From assembly GCA_031548545.1 (NCBI GenBank), contig JAVBQY010000026.1, positions 1 through 37,342 of the forward strand: a stretch of 37,342 nt of DNA, in the 5' to 3' direction. Below the pieces are notes generated by a model. The model did not search any database. It saw nothing but the letters and a program-made list of their open reading frames with translations, and was not told where the DNA came from. The stretch comes from UBA932 sp031548545. Lineage in GTDB: Bacteria; Bacteroidota; Bacteroidia; Bacteroidales; UBA932. Below, piece after piece: positions 17,001 to 24,450 of the stretch. How positions within the stretch are numbered: the first letter of the stretch is position 1; each line of letters opens with the position of its first letter. The position numbers and the translations under genes are program-made.

Positions 17001-20000
17001 GCCCCAAGCGTCGGAAGCCCGCTTGTCGGCGATCGCTCTTAATGTGAACGACACGTTGTCGCCGGCTTTCCGTCCCGACATCTTCCGTTATCAGCTGGCC
17101 GTTCCTAACCATACTGCGGCTATTTCTATGACCGGTATCCCTATTGATGCCGCTGCTACTATCTCCGGTAATGTGACGGATTCGGTATTAACAACCGGCT
17201 TGAATCCGTTTGTATTGACAGTGGTTTCCGAAGACTTGTCCGATACTCTGGAGTACCGGGTAGATGTCACCCGCGCCAGATCAAACAATGCAGACCTGGC
17301 CGGTATTACTTACAGCGCCGGCACCCTGAGCCCGGCTTTCAACGCAGCTAATCTGGCCTATGTACTGTCGGTGCCGGACCATGTTCAGCGGCTCTCATTA
17401 AGCGGGCTTCCATTCAGTAGTGCGGCCCGGGTAACGGGCAATGTGCAGGATTCGTTATTGACGGCACGTGTGACGCCTTTCCCGATCAACGTGGCGTCTG
17501 AGGACAGTACACAGCACAAGCAGTATGTGGTGACGGTGGTCCGGCAGAAATCCGCTAATACCCGTCTGGATACGCTTACGGTAAGCGCCGGACTATTGCA
17601 ACCGCAGTTTCATCCCGACAGTCTGCACTACCGGGTTGCCTTGCCCCATGCTATGGATACGATCAGCATAGCCGCCCGTCCGCAGGACCTTAAAACGGTG
17701 GTGGCCGGAACGGTGGATAAAGCCCCCCTCCATACCGGCGATCAGTTGTTTAATATTGTAGCAGTGGCGGAAAACGGCCAGTCTCAAACCTATACGATAA
17801 AAGTCGGCCGGGAGCCCTCTGCCGAGGCCCGCTTAACCGGTATAACAGTGAGCGCCGGGGAGCTGACCCCTCTGTTCCATGCCGACAGCCTGGACTACAT
17901 GCTTAGCGTGCATGACACTATAGGCCGGATTTCTATTAACGGACAACCGCTTGACAGTAAGGCGCAAGTACAGGGGAATGTACAAGACTACCCCCTGCAA
18001 CAGGGTGACAACCATTTTAGCCTGCGGGTTACTTCCGAGAACGGGGCCAATGTCCTTTCGTACAACATCAGGGTCTTGCGCAATACATCCGATAATGTCG
18101 CCATGGCGGCCATCAACCTGAGCCAGGGTACGCTTTTCCCGGCGTTCAGCACCGGTCAGTACCAGTACCAGGTGCAGGTCGGGAATGCGGTGCAAACCAT
18201 CAGTATCACAGGGGTGCCGGCCCACGATTCGGCCACGGTGCAGGGCAATGTTACGGAAGCAAGCCTGTTGACCGGAGAGAATGAATTTCTCTTAACGGTA
18301 CACGCCGAAAACGGCGACATAAGCCGGCCGTATTCCGTAAAAGTGCTGCGCGCCAAATCGGCTAACGCCGACCTGTCGGTGCTCACCCTCAGTACCGGCA
18401 AGCTGGAACCGGCCTTTAATCCGCAGGTTACCGCTTATACGGCAAGCGTGGAGAATGCCTGCAGCAGCCTCAGCCTCACGCTGCAAACGGCCGATCCTGC
18501 AGCTACTATACTGGGGAATTATACCGGTATATTGCTGAATAAGGGCGACAATAGCATTACGATATATGTGAGGGCCGAAGACGGTAACATAAAAACCTAC
18601 ACGCTCAATGTACACCGTGCGGAGAAATCATCGAACAACTACCTGCGTACTCTTATTGTGAACGGGGAGGAGGTGAAAAATTTCAGTCCTACATGTCATT
18701 ATTACAGTGTACACCTGTGGAATGAAAACAATATTGTTTCCGTGCACGGTGTGGCCGAAGATCCCAATGCCGATGTGGATGGGAATATCGATAATGAAGA
18801 GCTGACAAAGGATTCAAAGACGTATAAAATCAAAGTAAAACCGGAAGACGGTTCCGATAAGCGGGTGTACGAAGTAGAAGTATTCCGTTATGAAACCATC
18901 AATTCAAAGCTGAAAGATATAGAATTTGATCCGGATGCCGGGACCCTGGTGTCGCTGGAGTTGGTAATCCCCGACCTGCTGTCTATTGCTAAAGGAACAT
19001 TTGGAGGCTTATCTTCTCTGATCCCGGCCAAGAGGAATATTCCGGGTATGGCTATTGATGTGCTGAATGTCTTTAATTTTGACCCTAACACCCTGCAATA
19101 CCTGTATATTGTACCCCATAGTCAGGATAAGTTGAAGGTAAAAGGGATTCCTGAAAAAGAGGGGTCTTTTGTGCATCCTCGCTTCGGTACGACCCAGAGC
19201 CTGCATGTGGGGCTGAATAACTTCCGTATAGCAGTGATGTCGGAAGCGGGAGGCATGCCCCATATATATACTGTGCATGTAATACGGCCGGGGGAGAATA
19301 CCTCCGATAATGCCAACCTGAAGGGAATAACATTGAGTGCGGGTACCCTTTCTCCTAAATTTGACAAAGACCAGCTGGAGTATACGGTGGAACTGGATCA
19401 TGCAGTCAGCAAGATTTCTATCACCGGTGAAAAAGATAGTAAAAAAGCCCTCCTGCTCGGTAATGTGAAAGATATGCAGGTGCCCACCGGAACCACCCAG
19501 GTACCGTTAATTGTGCTGGCGGAAGACGGTGTGACTCAAAAACAGTACATGGTAAAGGTGGTGCGCAAAGAGTCGAATAATGCCAACCTGAAACAAATAA
19601 CGGTGAGCCAGGGATTGCTTTCTCCGGCCTTTGACAAAGACGTTACACAATATTCCGTGAACGTGAAGGACACGGTGGCGGAAATCAGTATCGCCGGTTT
19701 TCCGGAGCATGATTATGCGACCGTAGTGGGCAATGAGTCCGAGGCGGACCTGGAGCCGGGGGATAATACGTTTACTCTTACAGGCGTGTCGGAAGACGGT
19801 AGTGTTCAAAAAGTGTACACAGTAGTTGTTCACCGTGCCAGAACCGGCGCTTCGACCAACAATCAGCTGGCTTCATTGAGCGTTACGCCCGGTATGCTTA
19901 GTCCTGCCTTTGATCCGGCGGTGGAAAGCTATACGGTGGAAGTGGATAATGCTGTCACCTCAATCTCTGTGCTGGCCACAGCTGCGGAAGCCAAAGCGAC

Positions 20001-23000
20001 CGTGAGCGGCAATGTGAGCAACAGGCCGCTTACGACGAATGAAAATATACTGCGGGTGATTGTAACCGCGGAGTCGGGCGCTCAAAAAATCTACACTATT
20101 ACGGTGGTGCGCCGTAAATCGAATAATGCGGACCTGGCCGATATCCGGCTCAGCCCTTCTACGCTACAGCTGAATTTCCATAAGGACGTGCTGTATTATG
20201 AGGTCGCCGTGCCTAATTCCGAAGACCTGGCCGCTGTAATAGGTATTCCGGCCAATGAGGGAGCAAAAGTGGCCGGACAGGCGGCCGATAGCGCCCTGGT
20301 GGTTGGCGATAATCTGTTCCGTCTTTTGGTGACCTCCGAAGATAGTAGTGTGAACAAAACCTATACTGTGAATATGATACGGGCCAAGTCGCCGGAAACC
20401 CGTCTTACGGGCATTCACCTTAGTGCCGGCACGCTGGATCCCGATTTCTCCGATAAGGTGCATGCTTATGAGGTGCAGGTTTCCAATGCTGTAGATACCA
20501 TTAGTATTACGGCTGTGCCGGCCGACCCCGGCGCTTATGTGGACGGAAATGTGTCGGGCGCTCCTTTGTTAACCACAGGTGTCAATACCTTTATCCTGAA
20601 AACAACGTCCGAAGACAGCTTGCATACGGCTTATGATACGGTAAATATCATCCGCGCCAAATCTGACAATGCCGGACTGAAAGCGATTCTGCTGAGCCAG
20701 GGCCAGCTGTTGACCGCTGTTGTTCCGGAAATGACTGAATATTGGGCCGTCGTAGCCGATACGGCGACCAAGGTGGACGTGCAGGCGCTTGCAGTAGACG
20801 CTATGGCCACGGTAAGCGGCGATACTACAGGATATGTGCTGACGCCCGGCGTTAATCTTTTAAACCTGGTTGTAACGGCGGAAAATGGAAACAGCAGGCT
20901 GTATACGCTTTCTATTTACAAGCCGGATCCGAAACCGGAACCCGAATTGCCGGGCAGCCGGGAGTTGAAATACCTGCGCGTGAGTGAGGGTAAATTGAAT
21001 CCCGCCTTTGTTCCTTCACAGAACACGTATACCGTACAGGTAGGCCATGAGGTGGAGACCATCAATATAACAGGTGTAGCCAAGGATCCGGCCTCCAAGG
21101 TGGTCGGAAATAGTTATAATGCGCCTTTGCATACCGGCGCCAACCTGTTTGAAATTTACGTGATCACAGCCTCCGGTACGGTGAATACCTATTCGGTATC
21201 CGTACACCGCGCGTACGCTTCTAATAACCGCCTGTCTGCATTATGGGTGTCGGAGGGATGCCTGCATCCGGCGTTCCATGCCGATAGCCTGCAGTATACG
21301 GTTTATGCGCCCCGGGAGCAGCAATACATCAGTATTGTCGGCCGCACGGAAGATCTTAAAGCCCGTGTTGAGGGCAATGTATGGCAGGATAGTTTAACGC
21401 TCGGATGGAATGACTATCCGGTAGTGGTGACGGCTCAGGACAGTAGTACCCGTACGTATACGGTAAGGGTGAACCGGAGCTATTCCGCTAATGTCCTTTT
21501 GAAAGATATCCGCCTTAGCACCGGCGATTTGCAGCCGGTATTCAATGCATATACCCGAGAATACCTGGTGAGCCTGCCCGACACCGTGCAACGCATCAGT
21601 ATAACCGGTATTCCGGCCGATACGTTATACGCCCGTGTAGAGGGGAATGTGTCGGATAGCCTCCTGCAGACCGGAGACAATTGGTTTACTTTGCGGGTGC
21701 ATGCAGAAAACGGTCTGATTTCGGACTACCGTGTTAATGTACATCGACGGACTAATTCGGTGTCTACGGATTGCTCTCTGAAATCGCTGGAAATGGATTA
21801 CGGTAGTTTTGATACGCCGTTTGATCCTTTGGATCTCAGTTATTTTGCCGTAGTGCCGAATGAAATTTCAACCATCAGTATCCGGGGTGTGGCGGCCCAT
21901 ACCGGCGCCCGGGTGATAGGCAATGTGGACCGGGCAACATTACGCCCCGGACACAATAGCTTTGACATAGTGGTAATGGCCGAGGCTGGTAATACCAAGA
22001 CCTACACCGTGAATATTATCCGCGCCCAGGCTGTCGCTGCTAAGCTGAAAGATATTCATATCACAAGCGGATCTCTGTCACCCGCTTTTCATCCGGATAG
22101 TGTTAATTATCATGTACGCGTGAGCCACGAACAACTCCGGATTTCTATATTCGGAGAGCTGGCGGATACTACGGCTAAAGTCCTGGGTAATGTCAACGAT
22201 GTCCTGCTGAAAACCGGGGACAATGTGTTCTCTTTGCTTGTAGTATCGGAAAGCGGAGCCATTGTGGCCTATATGATAACGGTTAGTCGTGAGGCGTATC
22301 TTCCTTCGCCGGATGCGGACCTTGCTGAAATTGTCCTTTCGGAAGGACAGCTTTCACCCGCTTTTGATCCGGCACATACCGCTTATACGGTACAGGTGGC
22401 GGCCAATGTGAGAACTATAAGTATTGTGGGGCGTCCTTCAGATGAAAAAGCCCGCTTGAGCGGTAATGTGGTCGGCGCAGCATTACAGGAAGGAGAGCAG
22501 CTCTTTTCCCTATTTGTTGAGGCCGAGGCCGGCAATAGTAAAACTTATACCGTTAAGGTTATTCGTGAAGAGTTATTCCCATTACAGGTAGACGGCTTTT
22601 TATTGAATGAGGGTATGGCCATGACTCCTTTCTCTACGGTTTCTCTTGGCTATTTGATTAACCAGGGCCTTCCTACACATTTTATGGTCGGAGAGGACCC
22701 CGCTTTGACAGATGCCGTGTGGTATGATTATTATAAGACCCCCCATATTTATACCTTTAAGCAGGAGAAGGCCGGCCTGAAAACGGTATATAGTAAACTG
22801 AAGAATGAGAAAGGGGAGACGGCTATTTTGTGTGACAGTATTTACTATAGGTCTGCGCCGGAGAGGCTGCCTCAGAAAGAGGACGCCGGGACTATGGATG
22901 CTGCGGTCTATCCGAATCCGGTACAAAGTGTGGCCAATATCAGGATTGACGACAGCTTGTCCGGGCCGGTGAGAGTTATCGTCTATACGCTTACGGGAAC

Positions 23001-23130
23001 CGTATACCTAAACCAGGAGTTCCGGGCGCCGGTCTTTGACCTGGACCTGTCGGCTTACCCTTCAGGCCTGTTGCTCATAAAAATTTCCGATAAAGACCGC
23101 TATGTGGTTAAACAAGTATTAAAACGCTAA
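11056..23130 (+). CDS. Giant secreted GLUG / cadherin-like repeat protein with a T9SS sorting domain
   Basis: Probable surface adhesin or surface-layer fibre of 4024 residues. I start at 11056 (MKKILFTLIFTFIIFASVSA), a clear signal peptide with cleavage near residue 20-21; the frame is open from 11023, but those 11 residues would spoil the signal. Two GLUG-type blocks follow (about residues 22-411 and 500-803), each opening with GxGTxxxPYxI, carrying GGLVG/GGLAG turns, and closing with SYPYxxWQPN. One repeat lies between them, and about 33 more of roughly 90 residues fill 804-3841. These match the cadherin-like beta-sandwich family (pattern LSAGTLxPxFxPxxxxYTV, ISITGVxxDxxAxVxGN, TSEDGxxKTYTVxVxR). 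A Pro/Glu hinge lies at 3289-3301. Residues 3949-4024 (AAVYPNPVQS to VVKQVLKR) are a type A T9SS sorting domain. No catalytic motif is seen. The ligand is unknown. Confidence 0.95.
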   Translation: MKKILFTLIFTFIIFASVSAQYSGGSGTKSSPYRIADARDLSRIGQSPYTLPHLQDAYYVLVNNIDLSKYQNSWTPIAPDSRFKVHLDGAGYVITGLSITSTKDEVGLFKEIREGSVKNLTIKISEGQAVKGAWSIGALVGLSECSSYTNCQLHGTVSGNSNVGGLIGESSDDNVVDCSFTGTVQGVSNYVGGLVGGAFDLKMTDCYVQGAITSTNGSSVGGAVGAASASTFLRVITCVETSAEREVGGLVGYVRSSDISFSASTGKISGNNSVGGLAGSLYTSSVKDAYTTASLRVPSDRPGALLAGEATASTLTRVYATGTDLNGYLRPHLVYKPEEAKLDQAYFNYETAGPSWPAPNDIQYIQQDNCARTTRQLMQSSNYTNWNINSGSDWVMQDDQSYPYFSWQPNLTDNNAQLATLTIEGHNISLNSNSYTYAYTPKNGVNTITVEAKPQAQKARVSGTGPRALPQSPTYLTLVVSPPNGVMPKIYTIVASPQVFKGQGTAQDPYQIGTAEELNAMRRFSGPVFERSCFRLMNDIDLTTFLADSTAGWLPIGTAKGSEFCGTLHGGGHTISGLHINRPSMLYAGLFSALIGAARIDSLYVEVAPGKAVSAGSFVGILAGFSEADLTAVGVSGAVKGASVVGGLAGELNNASVRASFANVRVDAGEYAGGLAGRLYATNLNNSYAVGKVSGNQYIGGLLGRGKNSKIVESYAGVQVYGSWTTGAFAGSLEAASVTAVCYDKERAVITNALGQQSGGTVTIRPRSTAEMLQDSSFADWLVPDIWSQQTGLSYPYLTWQPNRDNNNAQLKTISVGAGEITVKPGILDYAHRVRIGTEKISIAVTPADSLATVLDAIGDTTLREGANTFHIRTFSSNGLFYLRYKLDVNRVKFDNAWLKDIKISRGALSPAFDSTILNYTVALPDSVKYFGLAGLAADDSAKVSGNTLRALLHTGDNPFVLTVTSEDSLVQKVYTVTAVRAVSDNADLRLITTDKGIFLPAFQPEILHYAVLVPDTCRTISIYGLAAQDSAYVTGNVQDYALSLPKTVFNLEVTAESGVQKTYAVTVYRVNASDTTKMNANLQQLTVNPGTLQPIFDPATTAYTVQLPYSTTQISITGVAADTTATVLGNVDNAPLHTGDNIFAVTVLSGAGRTKSYVLRVNRARSDVSGLENIIYSAGVLSPAFETGHTDYIVSVPDEVTTISLAGIPLNEKARVEGNVVQAPLQTGDNLFVIRVTSEDSSAITTYTINVVRAVANNACLSGINLSAGSLTPAFHPEVTDYLVTVNNNVQQISITAVPVSSGATVTGMVTDAPLTEGPNTFTLLVTATGGAQQTYRLLVFRADPAASDDNSLASLTVSSGTLDPVFDPAVTSYTVSVSYDISVISFTAVANHPDARIVGNFSDAVLHTGENRFAISVVAPDKSIRTYSVTVLRQPSTRLSTIMLSSGNLEPEFSPDIRAYTVTVPYATNIMRVTGVAEDPSATVSGNQLIALNTGSNTFTLVVNAADGTSGSYSIIVNRAKSSSVRLTSFTVSTAGDMLIHNSPVAYCNASGKINIVVKNGCSTITVSLYAGAGSTVTGNLFRQEIPEGSSDYPINVTSEDGSATATYLLRIFRAELSEDEAPTLSGLELSAGTLTPAFSPDVLSYSWKLDVNTSSVTINATTAESGALLLGNVQNYPVNPGTSTYKLVVAAPNGKASTYTLNIDRERPSEARLSSITVSCPDSLLTLNPAFDPDVPEYTVQTHALTTRISIAATTLDQYASFTGQRTNATLNKGENVFPLVVTASNGNSLTYTLRVTRPLSDDAALADIQTGGRPLSPAFHPGNWSYIMVVPDTVAHISLTGVAHHSAATVSGNVDRAPLVKGENIFRLRVTAENGIAQQLYQVKVIRLRTGNALLDTLLLSGPGILAPAFDPGVFNYTFNLSAALDTISLTGIPQDTAAMVAGNAVQAPLKTGANPFSLTVQSENGLNTNVYTVTVVRPQASEARLSAIALNVNDTLSPAFRPDIFRYQLAVPNHTAAISMTGIPIDAAATISGNVTDSVLTTGLNPFVLTVVSEDLSDTLEYRVDVTRARSNNADLAGITYSAGTLSPAFNAANLAYVLSVPDHVQRLSLSGLPFSSAARVTGNVQDSLLTARVTPFPINVASEDSTQHKQYVVTVVRQKSANTRLDTLTVSAGLLQPQFHPDSLHYRVALPHAMDTISIAARPQDLKTVVAGTVDKAPLHTGDQLFNIVAVAENGQSQTYTIKVGREPSAEARLTGITVSAGELTPLFHADSLDYMLSVHDTIGRISINGQPLDSKAQVQGNVQDYPLQQGDNHFSLRVTSENGANVLSYNIRVLRNTSDNVAMAAINLSQGTLFPAFSTGQYQYQVQVGNAVQTISITGVPAHDSATVQGNVTEASLLTGENEFLLTVHAENGDISRPYSVKVLRAKSANADLSVLTLSTGKLEPAFNPQVTAYTASVENACSSLSLTLQTADPAATILGNYTGILLNKGDNSITIYVRAEDGNIKTYTLNVHRAEKSSNNYLRTLIVNGEEVKNFSPTCHYYSVHLWNENNIVSVHGVAEDPNADVDGNIDNEELTKDSKTYKIKVKPEDGSDKRVYEVEVFRYETINSKLKDIEFDPDAGTLVSLELVIPDLLSIAKGTFGGLSSLIPAKRNIPGMAIDVLNVFNFDPNTLQYLYIVPHSQDKLKVKGIPEKEGSFVHPRFGTTQSLHVGLNNFRIAVMSEAGGMPHIYTVHVIRPGENTSDNANLKGITLSAGTLSPKFDKDQLEYTVELDHAVSKISITGEKDSKKALLLGNVKDMQVPTGTTQVPLIVLAEDGVTQKQYMVKVVRKESNNANLKQITVSQGLLSPAFDKDVTQYSVNVKDTVAEISIAGFPEHDYATVVGNESEADLEPGDNTFTLTGVSEDGSVQKVYTVVVHRARTGASTNNQLASLSVTPGMLSPAFDPAVESYTVEVDNAVTSISVLATAAEAKATVSGNVSNRPLTTNENILRVIVTAESGAQKIYTITVVRRKSNNADLADIRLSPSTLQLNFHKDVLYYEVAVPNSEDLAAVIGIPANEGAKVAGQAADSALVVGDNLFRLLVTSEDSSVNKTYTVNMIRAKSPETRLTGIHLSAGTLDPDFSDKVHAYEVQVSNAVDTISITAVPADPGAYVDGNVSGAPLLTTGVNTFILKTTSEDSLHTAYDTVNIIRAKSDNAGLKAILLSQGQLLTAVVPEMTEYWAVVADTATKVDVQALAVDAMATVSGDTTGYVLTPGVNLLNLVVTAENGNSRLYTLSIYKPDPKPEPELPGSRELKYLRVSEGKLNPAFVPSQNTYTVQVGHEVETINITGVAKDPASKVVGNSYNAPLHTGANLFEIYVITASGTVNTYSVSVHRAYASNNRLSALWVSEGCLHPAFHADSLQYTVYAPREQQYISIVGRTEDLKARVEGNVWQDSLTLGWNDYPVVVTAQDSSTRTYTVRVNRSYSANVLLKDIRLSTGDLQPVFNAYTREYLVSLPDTVQRISITGIPADTLYARVEGNVSDSLLQTGDNWFTLRVHAENGLISDYRVNVHRRTNSVSTDCSLKSLEMDYGSFDTPFDPLDLSYFAVVPNEISTISIRGVAAHTGARVIGNVDRATLRPGHNSFDIVVMAEAGNTKTYTVNIIRAQAVAAKLKDIHITSGSLSPAFHPDSVNYHVRVSHEQLRISIFGELADTTAKVLGNVNDVLLKTGDNVFSLLVVSESGAIVAYMITVSREAYLPSPDADLAEIVLSEGQLSPAFDPAHTAYTVQVAANVRTISIVGRPSDEKARLSGNVVGAALQEGEQLFSLFVEAEAGNSKTYTVKVIREELFPLQVDGFLLNEGMAMTPFSTVSLGYLINQGLPTHFMVGEDPALTDAVWYDYYKTPHIYTFKQEKAGLKTVYSKLKNEKGETAILCDSIYYRSAPERLPQKEDAGTMDAAVYPNPVQSVANIRIDDSLSGPVRVIVYTLTGTVYLNQEFRAPVFDLDLSAYPSGLLLIKISDKDRYVVKQVLKR
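13465..22580 (+). repeat. About 33 consecutive 90-residue cadherin-like repeats inside the giant gene
   Basis: The array covers roughly 9.1 kb with a period near 270 bases. Units are diverged at the DNA level, with only short shared stretches, for example AATGCCAACCTGAA at 19309-19322 and 19579-19592, 270 bases apart. This points to old duplications rather than recent expansion. Unit boundaries fall at the Asn/Asp-Asn-Ala-x-Leu motif (NNADL, DNANL, NARL). Unit 22 (18898-19305) has an insertion of about 40 residues. The count comes from reading the translation and may be off by one or two. Confidence 0.9.
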
Positions 23131-23133
23131 TGT

Positions 23134-24399
23134 ATGAATGTAAAATATCTTTTTGTTGTTTCTGTTTTGCTGTGGGCTTTTTTGCTTGCTTGCTGTACGC
23201 AAGAGGAGGAGGCGCCGGTTGTTGTAGATCCTTCTGTGGTAACTATCGCCGCCGGCGGCGGCGAACAGCTTGTTAGGGTTACCGGGCTTACGGGTTGGAC
23301 GGCTACTGCCGGAGAGCCCTGGATCAATGTGGTGGAACAAAGCGGCGCCTCATTCAAGATAAGGGTCGGCGCTAATCCCGGCGCCGGGGAGCGCATAGGC
23401 GCTGTGAAAGTAAGTTCCGGTTCCGGACAGGTGTTGGTGGCCGTCAATCAGGGGGTACTCACGCCGCTCCAGCGCGATAGTGTGGCCCTGGCGGCGCTGT
23501 ACCATGCATGCAATGGCTCCGGCTGGCTTGTGAAATGGAACTTGGAGCAACCCTTGGTTCAGTGGCCGGGCGTTGGTATGAAGAATGGCCGGGTGGAGTC
23601 GCTGGTGTTGGACGGAAACGGTCTTTCCGGCGCTTTGCCTGACGCGTTTTATTGGCTTACGGCCATGAAGCTCTGTGATCTGCATGGGAATGCAATTAGC
23701 GGAACCCTTGCTGCCGGTATCAGTGAACTGAAGGCCTTGAGATACCTTGATCTTTCCGATAATCAGCTGTCCGGCTATTTCCCGGTGGTAACCGCCCTGA
23801 CGGATTTGTTTATGCTGGATGGCAGCTCTAATGTGTTCGAAGGCGCTTTGCCGGATTTGTCTTTGTTGACGGCCTTGGAATTTGTAGGATTTTCCCGGAA
23901 TCAATTTTCGGGAACGCTTCCGGCAGCCTGGGCCGGTCTGACGCGGTTGGGCGTACTGGACCTGGGGCAAAATGCGCTGACGGGCGCTGTTCCTGCTGCC
24001 TGGGCCGCATTTGAAAATATGAAAATGCTATACCTGTATGATAACGGACTGGAGGGAGCTTTTCCGGCCTTTATAACGGACTTTGAGCGCTTGGTGTCCC
24101 TGGGCCTGGATGATAATAATTTTACGGATACCATTCCGGAACGCTTGGGCGATTTACCCGGTTTAAAAAATTTATGGTTAAGCAATAACCGCTTCACCGG
24201 AAGCCTTCCCGCCTCTTTATACAATCATCTGTATTGGGACAGCTGGCAGCCGCAGGTCTGCCCCCAGCAGAGCGGTTATGGCTTTGACAACTGTACCTCC
24301 CCGGCTGTTGCCGCTTATGCCCGGCCGGAAAGAGCGCCGTATTTTCAATTGCTGCACGAGTCTAAACGTCGTATTTTCAACAAGATAGTTACAGATTGA
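23134..24399 (+). CDS. Lipoprotein with BACON-like domain and plant-type leucine-rich repeats
   Basis: Predicted surface lipoprotein of 421 residues. The start MNVKYLFVVSVLLWAFLLAC gives a signal peptide with lipobox LLAC, so lipidation at Cys20 or the next Cys is likely. Residues about 30-105 look like a BACON domain (TIAAGGGEQLVRVTGLTGWT, EPWINVVEQSG, VKVSSGSGQ). From about residue 110 come leucine-rich repeats of the LxxNxLSGxLP type (LVLDGNGLSGALPDAF, LDLSDNQLSGYFPVV, LDLGQNALTGAVPAAW), roughly nine or ten units. A Cys-containing cap follows (PQQSGYGFDNCTSP). It begins three bases after the giant gene stops, so the two are almost certainly one transcript. The role is probably binding or attachment; it is not proven. 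Confidence 0.88.
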   Translation: MNVKYLFVVSVLLWAFLLACCTQEEEAPVVVDPSVVTIAAGGGEQLVRVTGLTGWTATAGEPWINVVEQSGASFKIRVGANPGAGERIGAVKVSSGSGQVLVAVNQGVLTPLQRDSVALAALYHACNGSGWLVKWNLEQPLVQWPGVGMKNGRVESLVLDGNGLSGALPDAFYWLTAMKLCDLHGNAISGTLAAGISELKALRYLDLSDNQLSGYFPVVTALTDLFMLDGSSNVFEGALPDLSLLTALEFVGFSRNQFSGTLPAAWAGLTRLGVLDLGQNALTGAVPAAWAAFENMKMLYLYDNGLEGAFPAFITDFERLVSLGLDDNNFTDTIPERLGDLPGLKNLWLSNNRFTGSLPASLYNHLYWDSWQPQVCPQQSGYGFDNCTSPAVAAYARPERAPYFQLLHESKRRIFNKIVTD

Positions 24400-24450
24400 G
24401 TTTGGCACGGAATTTGTTACATCATCGTTAGCATTTAAAAGTTTAATGAT

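Noticed and set aside
13465..22580. A 270-base period that could be taken for a CRISPR or satellite array
   Set aside because: The period is three times 90 and the sequence is one open reading frame with diverged protein repeats; no short identical repeats with unique spacers occur.
24400..24450. A dedicated eno promoter
   Set aside because: TTTG at 24401-24404 and TAGCATTT at 24429-24436 are 24 bases apart and the -7 lacks the final TTTG; too weak to claim.
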